Shown in pieces: positions 7,604-12,165 of a stretch of DNA of 12,165 bases. Under the pieces are notes generated by a model. The model made no database searches. It had not been told where the DNA came from and saw only the letters and a list, made by a program, of their open reading frames with translations. Position 1 is the first letter of the stretch. Each line of letters starts with the position of its first letter. A program made the translations under genes and the position numbers. Source of the DNA: JAWKTM01 sp041399085 (GTDB taxonomy: Bacteria > Planctomycetota > Planctomycetia > Pirellulales > Pirellulaceae); contig JAWKTM010000111.1 in assembly GCA_041399085.1 (NCBI GenBank), positions 1-12,165 of the forward strand. The letters run 5' to 3'.

Positions 7604-8483
7604 ATGATTCAAGACTTATCCGAATGCCATGAGTTAGTAGGCGATTTGTTCGAGCTTCCTAAAACGCCCGGCGAATGGGATCGGTATCGGCTGACGGACG
7701 AGCAAGTCGAGTTCTACCACGAATTCGGCTATTTGGCTGGCATCCGCATTTTGGACGAACGGCAACTTTGGAATCCTGCGGAATGAATTGGCCGAGTTTT
7801 TTCAGCCCGATCACGCAGGGCACGAGTTGTGGTACGAATACCACACGAACGAGTCGACGGATCCCAACTCGGTATTGTTTCATGCGCTCGGAGCTTGGCG
7901 AATAAGCCCCGGTTTTCACGACGTCCTGTGGCATCCGGCCTTTACGGTCGCGGCCAGCCAATTGTTGGGAGGCGCCGTTCGATTCTGGCACGACCAGCTT
8001 TTCTGCAAACCCGCGCGTCACGGCGGCGTGGTCGCCTGGCATCAGGACTATTCATACTGGACTCGCACCCGGCCGATGTCGCATTTGACTTGCTGGGTTG
8101 GGTTGGACGATGCCGACCGCGACAACGGCTGTCTGCATTACATTCCCGGTAGCCACCGCTGGACATTGTTACCGATCACGGGACTCGCCGGAAATATGGC
8201 GGCGATTCGCGAAGTGCTGGACGACGAGCAGTGGGAGCGGTTCAATGAGCCGATGGCGATTGAACTCAAAGCGGGCGAATGCTCGTTTCATCATCCATTG
8301 ATGGTGCACGGTTCTTTCGCCAATTACACCGACCGGCCGCGACGAGCGACGGTGATCAATGTGTTTCGCGACGGTGTCTGCTCCGATTCGAATGAACCGA
8401 TGATGGCTGGCGTGCCCCTGGTGCCGGCGGGCGAGCGGATGAGCGGCCAATTCTTTCCGCTGCTGTACGAGGGGGCTTCTTAA
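7604..8483 (+). pseudogene. Phytanoyl-CoA dioxygenase family protein, split by a single-base frameshift
   Basis: Two frames join into a 292-residue PhyH-family Fe(II)/2-oxoglutarate oxygenase. The first runs from the ATG at 7604 to 'ILDERQL' and then reads four aberrant residues to TGA at 7784-7786. Removing one T from the TTT at 7767-7769 continues it as GILRNELAEFFQPDHAGHEL, which matches the expected helix. The body then stays in frame to TAA at 8481-8483. Iron ligands are visible as H146-x-D148 in AWHQDYSYW and H235 in LMVHGSF; arginines at about 246-247 (RPRRATVI) suit 2-oxoglutarate binding. 'GCLHYIPGSHRW' is the typical family strand. Enzymes of this family hydroxylate small or lipid substrates in the cytoplasm; the substrate here cannot be told. 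No clear ribosome site lies before the ATG. Either a sequence error or a fresh inactivation explains the break. The neighbours give no pathway hint. Confidence 0.85.
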
Positions 8484-8565
8484 TTGCCGCCGGCTTGCTA
8501 ACGTGACGCCGTAATGATTTGATTTCTAAAGGGCCCTCGCCCGTTTACGCAACTCGGTGAAAGTC

Positions 8566-8569
8566 GGAG
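8566..8569 (+). promoter_or_regulatory. Ribosome binding site supporting the GTG start of ferrochelatase
   Basis: GGAG lies 6 bases before the GTG at 8576. No ATG lies nearby in that frame, and the protein aligns from its first residues, so the GTG is the likely start. Confidence 0.55.
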
Positions 8570-8575
8570 TCTTTT

Positions 8576-9604
8576 GTGCCTGAATATGACGCGATTCTAG
8601 TCGTCTCGTTCGGTGGTCCCGAAGGTCCGGACGATGTGATGCCGTTCCTGGAAAACGTCCTGCGGGGTAAGAACGTGCCACGCGAGCGGATGCTGGAAGT
8701 CGCCGAGCACTACCAGCAGTTTGGTGGAGTCAGTCCGATCAATCAGCAGAACCGCGAACTCATTGCGGCCCTCCAAACCGAACTCGACGAACATGGTCCA
8801 CACCTGCCGATCTACTGGGGAAACCGCAACTGGCATCCGATGTTGCCCGACACGCTTCGCGAGATGCAAGCCGCCGGTGTCCGCCGCGCTCTCGCATTCG
8901 TGACTTCCGCGTTTAGCTCGTATTCGAGCTGTCGCCAGTATCGTGAGAACATCGCCGCGGCTCGCGAGCAAGTTGGGCCTGGGGCACCCGAGATCGACAA
9001 GATCCGCGCGTTCTACAATCATCCGGGTTTCATCGAAACCGTCGCCGATCACGTCCGGCAAGCGTTGCAGCAACTGCCCGCGGAGAGTCGAGCGAATTCG
9101 GAGATCATCTTCACGGCGCACAGCATTCCGATGGCGATGGCTGGCGGCTGTGCCTACGAATCGCAACTGTTGGAGGCCAGCCGCGTGGTGGCCGAGCAGC
9201 TCGAACATCCGCGGTGGAAGCTGGTTTTTCAAAGCCGCAGTGGACCGCCCAGCCAGCCTTGGCTGGAACCTGATGTCTGCGATTATCTGCAAGAGTTGCA
9301 TGCGAACAGCGACGTGCGCGACGTTGTGATTTCGCCTCTGGGCTTCGTGTCGGATCATGTCGAAGTGCTCTACGATCTCGACACCGAAGCTCGCCAGACA
9401 TGTGAGGAACTGGGAATCCGAATGGCTCGGGCCGCGACTGCTGGCACGCATCCGCGATTCGTGCGGATGGTGCGGGAATTGATCGAGGAGCGGTTTTACG
9501 ACCGGGCCGAGCGTCCGGCCTGCGGCGAACTCGGTCCCGTGCCGGATGTTTGTCCGGTCGATTGTTGCCCGTCGGGTCGTCCGGCCGGACCTCCCCGCGG
9601 CTAA
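8576..9604 (+). CDS. hemH: Ferrochelatase (coproporphyrin-type likely)
   Basis: A protein of 342 residues starting at GTG. It inserts Fe(II) into a porphyrin at or near the end of heme synthesis. 'VSFGGPEGPDDVMPFLENV' at the N-terminus, 'GGVSPINQQNR' (about 50-60), 'YWGNRNWHPML' and 'AFVTSAFSSYSSCRQYREN' are very close to the actinobacterial type, whose members use coproporphyrin III (CpfC). The catalytic histidine is H182 in TAHSIP and the acidic partner is E263 in DHVEVLYDLD. C119 together with the C-terminal cysteines C316, C326, C330 and C331 (CPVDCC) suggests a [2Fe-2S] cluster as known for mycobacterial ferrochelatase. No other heme gene is in the window. It converges on the GH10-like gene, 24 bp apart. 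The enzyme call is firm; the coproporphyrin versus protoporphyrin choice is inferred from similarity. Confidence 0.93.
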   Translation: MPEYDAILVVSFGGPEGPDDVMPFLENVLRGKNVPRERMLEVAEHYQQFGGVSPINQQNRELIAALQTELDEHGPHLPIYWGNRNWHPMLPDTLREMQAAGVRRALAFVTSAFSSYSSCRQYRENIAAAREQVGPGAPEIDKIRAFYNHPGFIETVADHVRQALQQLPAESRANSEIIFTAHSIPMAMAGGCAYESQLLEASRVVAEQLEHPRWKLVFQSRSGPPSQPWLEPDVCDYLQELHANSDVRDVVISPLGFVSDHVEVLYDLDTEARQTCEELGIRMARAATAGTHPRFVRMVRELIEERFYDRAERPACGELGPVPDVCPVDCCPSGRPAGPPRG

Positions 9605-9632
9605 GTCTTGTCGGCTAAGCCAACGCGGCTAA
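9598..9632. repeat. Three CGGCTAA heptamers with exact 14-bp spacing
   Basis: CGGCTAA occurs at 9598-9604, 9612-9618 and 9626-9632, each start 14 bp after the last, with unrelated 7-base spacers. The first copy contains the ferrochelatase stop codon and the third contains the complement of the stop codon of the GH10-like gene. Confidence 0.6.
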
Positions 9633-11122
9633 ACGAGATGGCGACGACGCAGTTCGATCAACTTGCTTAGCGCGGCCTTCGGCTGGTGCTGTTCGTCGAA
9701 CAGACCGCCGTGAGCGAACTCGTGTTTTGTCGCATCGTGCAACTGATCCCAGATCACGCCATGCACGCCGGTCTTCGCCAGCAGCATCTGAGCAACTCGC
9801 TCGAGATAGTCGGCGTATCGCCGAGCTTCTTCATCGCTGCCGACTTCTTGGTCTGCGTCGATTGGCCACGCTTGCCGCGCGGCTTGCTCGTCCGGCTTTC
9901 GCGAGCTGGGAATCGTCAGCATCACGAGCAACGGCAGTCCGAAGTACAGCCAGCGATCCAACTGCTGACTCAAATCCAGCATCTCGCGGCGCAGCGTGCC
10001 TCCAGGCGAGTAGCCCAAATTGATCTCGACGCCCAATCCGGCAATTCCTAAATCGGCGCGAACCAGCGCGTCGGCGAAATGCAGCGGCGAGAGGTCGCGA
10101 TCTTCGCGAGCCAAGTACTCGCCCCACGGTTGGTCGAAGCTGACGATCAACGGCGTCTTCGAATCCGCATGCCGAGCTGTCTGGATCACGGTCGCCGCCA
10201 GTCGGATCATGTCCTCTTCTTCGAGCGCCAAAGCCGCGTCGGTGTTCAGGCGCGCCGCGCAATGCCACGCGTGCATCTTGCCGTGATAGCGAGTCACGAC
10301 CGCTTCGACGAACGAAGCCACGCAGGCTTCGATCTGCTCGAAGTCGTCCTCCCACAAGTACAACCAGTCCGGCAGAAACCCTTTGTCCAATCGAAGAATC
10401 GGTCCGCCGCAAACTCGCAATCCGACCTCACGGCACCATTCGATCTGGGCGTCGAGTGTCTGCCAATCGAATTCGCCAGCATTCGGTTCCGCTCGACGCC
10501 AGACGACCGGCACGGCCGCCGAATTGAAGGCCGCCAACACGCCTTGCGTTTCGGCCGCGGTCAATTCCGAGCAGCCAACGTTGACGGCCATCATGGTCGG
10601 CAAACGCGTCTCGCGCTGATGTCGCCGCTCGATGGCGTCCGCGGCCGTCAGCGTCATCACGCCTTCCAAAGTCGCCACGGCCAAGTCGATGGCTTCACCG
10701 GCCAATTCCGCGGCTCGATCCATATCTCGCTGCGTCGTGGCGGCCTCGATGAAAAGCTGCATCGCGCGGTCGGCGCTCGCCTGTAACTCGCTCTCCAGCT
10801 CACGCTCCGCCGATCGCCAAGCATGGATCTGATGCCGCAGCCGGTTTAATGTTCCTCGCGCGATCTCGACAGGCAACAGATACGGTTCGTCGCGCTCCAT
10901 CAAACTGGCGGTACTCAGCACCAAAGGATCACGCCCGGCCACTCGCCAGGGAATGAACAGATTGCCCGACTCGTCGATATCGCGGTCCACGATCAACGTC
11001 GAACCGCTCATCCGATTGACGCTGCGCACCGGAATGCCTTCCAATCCCGCCATGTATGCCCACCGGAATGCATCGTCCGGCAATTGCTCGGGCCGCGGAA
11101 TCTGGAATCGCATTTCACCCAT
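9629..11122 (-). CDS. GH10-like (xylanase-fold) protein lacking the acid/base glutamate
   Basis: A protein of 497 residues from the ATG at 11122; GGGAAGG lies 4 bases upstream, favouring it over the ATG at 11113. There is no signal peptide, so it is probably cytoplasmic. Residues about 1-165 form a separate N-terminal region (ESGNLFIPW, LSTASLMERDEPY, then long helices). From about 175 the chain follows a GH10 TIM-barrel: 'MAVNVGCSEL', 'VPVVWRRAEPNAGEFDW' (like the WxxxEPxxGxFxW strand), 'RVCGGPILRLDKGFLPDWL', 'RYHGKMHAWHCAARLN', 'GLGVEINLG' and 'GVIWDQLHDA'. The nucleophile position E366 is kept, but the position of the acid/base Glu in WxxxNE is R291 (W286 plus five). Classical xylanase activity is therefore doubtful. 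I recall similar long cytoplasmic GH10-like proteins as common in planctomycetes; the role is unknown. The gene is divergent from purC. Confidence 0.8.
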   Translation of the reverse strand: MGEMRFQIPRPEQLPDDAFRWAYMAGLEGIPVRSVNRMSGSTLIVDRDIDESGNLFIPWRVAGRDPLVLSTASLMERDEPYLLPVEIARGTLNRLRHQIHAWRSAERELESELQASADRAMQLFIEAATTQRDMDRAAELAGEAIDLAVATLEGVMTLTAADAIERRHQRETRLPTMMAVNVGCSELTAAETQGVLAAFNSAAVPVVWRRAEPNAGEFDWQTLDAQIEWCREVGLRVCGGPILRLDKGFLPDWLYLWEDDFEQIEACVASFVEAVVTRYHGKMHAWHCAARLNTDAALALEEEDMIRLAATVIQTARHADSKTPLIVSFDQPWGEYLAREDRDLSPLHFADALVRADLGIAGLGVEINLGYSPGGTLRREMLDLSQQLDRWLYFGLPLLVMLTIPSSRKPDEQAARQAWPIDADQEVGSDEEARRYADYLERVAQMLLAKTGVHGVIWDQLHDATKHEFAHGGLFDEQHQPKAALSKLIELRRRHLV

Positions 11123-11191
11123 CGGGCCTTCCCGTGCCGAGGTCTAACATATCGGAGCAATAACAGTGGCGTCCGCCGCATCCGCGACATA

Positions 11192-11225
11192 CCGCCCGTT
11201 CAGGACTGTAACGAACCACGGGCGG
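11192..11225. repeat. 8-bp inverted repeat in the divergent region upstream of purC
   Basis: CCGCCCGT (11192-11199) and ACGGGCGG (11218-11225) are exact complements around an 18-base loop. It lies between the GH10-like gene and purC and could be a leader hairpin or a protein-binding site for either. Confidence 0.4.
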
Positions 11226-11320
11226 GGGTTCAATCAGTGGGGAATGGCACGCGCGAGAATCGTATCACGTTCGCGGCCGTCCGCGTCGAATCGGCGTCCG
11301 CTATGGGCTCGATTCGCATT

Positions 11321-11329
11321 TGATATACT
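11321..11329 (+). promoter_or_regulatory. Candidate extended -10 promoter of purC
   Basis: TGATATACT fits the extended -10 form TGnTATAAT with one mismatch and lies 53 bp before the purC ATG. No good -35 is seen at 17 bp upstream, which is usual for extended -10 promoters. Confidence 0.4.
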
Positions 11330-11382
11330 TCGACCGCCAACAACGACTTTGGTCAGTTAGACACGTTCGGAAGGGAGATTCG

Positions 11383-12165
11383 ATGGCAACCGCGGTCACG
11401 CATACCAGCTTGGGAGACTTGCCGGTCCGTCATGGAAAAGTGCGCGATGTGTATGACCTGGGCGACCAACGACTGCTGATGGTTAGCACGGATCGCATCA
11501 GCGCGTTCGATTGGGTGCTGCCCAGTGGAATTCCCGACAAAGGCCGTGTGTTGACGCAGATCAGCAAGTTTTGGTTCGATTTGCTGAGCGGGCCGCATCA
11601 CATGTTGTCGACCGACTTGGCCGACGTGCCGTTGCCCGACGACGCCGATCGCGCGATGCTGGATGGTCGCAGTATGCTGGTCCGCAAGACGACGGTTGTG
11701 CCGATCGAATGCGTGGTGCGCGGTTATTTGGTTGGTTCGGGTTGGAAGGAATATCAGCGTGATGGCAAGGTGTGCGGGTTGCGGTTGCCTTCCGGATTGA
11801 CGGAATCAGCCCAGTTGGCCGAGCCGATTTTCACGCCGGCGACCAAGGAAGAGACGGGACACGATATCAATATTTCGTTTGAACGAATGGTCGAGCTGAT
11901 CGGCCTCAATAAAGCCGAGGAGTTGCGTCGACGTAGTATCGAGACCTATCAACGCGGCGCGGAATACGCTCGCACCAAAGGCATCATCATCGCTGACACG
12001 AAGTTTGAATGGGGCGAGATCGACGGTCAGTTGATCCTGATTGACGAAGTGCTCACGCCCGACAGTTCGCGGTTCTGGCCCGCGGACGAATACTGTCCCG
12101 GCCGCAGCCAGCCGTCGTTCGACAAGCAGTTCGTCCGTGATTGGCTGAGTGCCACCGATTGGGAC
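11383..12165 (+). CDS. purC: Phosphoribosylaminoimidazole-succinocarboxamide synthase (SAICAR synthetase), 3' end outside window
   Basis: An ATG at 11383 preceded by AAGGGAG (5-base spacer) opens a frame that runs without a stop to the right edge, 261 residues of an expected 290-300. It catalyses the ATP-dependent joining of aspartate to CAIR in purine synthesis, in the cytoplasm. Landmarks are GKVRDVYD (18-25, nucleotide-binding loop start), STDRISAFDWVLPSGIPDKG, 'PIECVVRGYLVGSGWKEY', 'FTPATKEETGHDINISF', 'IIADTKFEWG' and 'LIDEVLTPDSSRFW', the last being the family signature. The longer insert pattern is like the yeast Ade1-type rather than the short E. coli form of about 237 residues. The gene diverges from the GH10-like gene and appears to have its own promoter. 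Confidence 0.95.
   Translation, partial: MATAVTHTSLGDLPVRHGKVRDVYDLGDQRLLMVSTDRISAFDWVLPSGIPDKGRVLTQISKFWFDLLSGPHHMLSTDLADVPLPDDADRAMLDGRSMLVRKTTVVPIECVVRGYLVGSGWKEYQRDGKVCGLRLPSGLTESAQLAEPIFTPATKEETGHDINISFERMVELIGLNKAEELRRRSIETYQRGAEYARTKGIIIADTKFEWGEIDGQLILIDEVLTPDSSRFWPADEYCPGRSQPSFDKQFVRDWLSATDWD

Noticed and set aside
7503..7607. A 34-codon frame whose TGA overlaps the PhyH ATG (ATGA)
   Set aside because: No ribosome site and no recognisable protein; the overlap is likely chance.
8531..8546. GGGC-CCTC-GCCC hairpin followed by GTTT after the PhyH stop
   Set aside because: A 4-bp stem and three Ts are too weak for a terminator call.
8597..9451. Minus-strand open frame of 284 codons
   Set aside because: It lies antisense to the ferrochelatase gene, which carries unmistakable motifs.
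10079..10786. Long + strand open frame of 235 codons
   Set aside because: It is antisense to the GH10-like gene and its translation is arginine/histidine-rich shadow sequence.
11200..11245. tRNA-like pieces (GGACTGTAA, GGTTCAATC)
   Set aside because: Anticodon and T stems do not pair and no acceptor stem can be formed, so this is not a tRNA gene.

Overview
The window looks like chromosomal DNA of a planctomycete (Planctomycetota, probably Pirellulales-like). The evidence is the GC-rich sequence, many short divergent or convergent transcription units, a secreted sulfatase, a serine/threonine kinase with an HGD catalytic loop, an MJ0042-type zinc-ribbon protein with a membrane anchor and STN-like repeats, a PhyH dioxygenase and an Rpn/PDDEXK-type transposase-nuclease. 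This placement rests on recalled family features, not on a search. No rRNA, tRNA, CRISPR array, phage module or complete insertion sequence was found.

Left part (1-2963, + strand): the 3' end of an STN-like envelope protein, then an 805-residue zinc-ribbon / transmembrane / STN-like protein 54 bp downstream. The two are probably co-transcribed and may act together in the envelope. A small hairpin separates them from a convergent, atypical Ser/Thr kinase gene (2964-3899, - strand). After about 340 bp without a convincing gene comes a HEAT-repeat lipoprotein (4237-4926, +).

Middle part (4964-8483): a secreted sulfatase gene (- strand) broken by one missing base near 5544, an Rpn-like PD-(D/E)XK nuclease gene (+) with a strong Shine-Dalgarno, a 14-bp palindrome just upstream and a 12-bp in-frame tandem repeat, and a phytanoyl-CoA dioxygenase gene (+) broken by one extra base near 7769. 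Both broken genes are otherwise intact, so the breaks are either assembly/sequencing indels or very recent pseudogenization.

Right part (8576-12165): a ferrochelatase of the actinobacterial/coproporphyrin-like type with a cysteine-rich tail suggesting a [2Fe-2S] cluster. It converges on a GH10-like (xylanase-fold) protein that lacks the usual acid/base glutamate. Divergent from that is purC (SAICAR synthetase), which runs off the right edge.

The genes mix housekeeping metabolism (purC, ferrochelatase) with lineage-typical accessory genes. I see no coherent new defence or biosynthetic system. The most unusual items are the zinc-ribbon/STN pair, the apparently inactive GH10-like protein, the repeat-bearing Rpn nuclease and the two single-base frameshifts.
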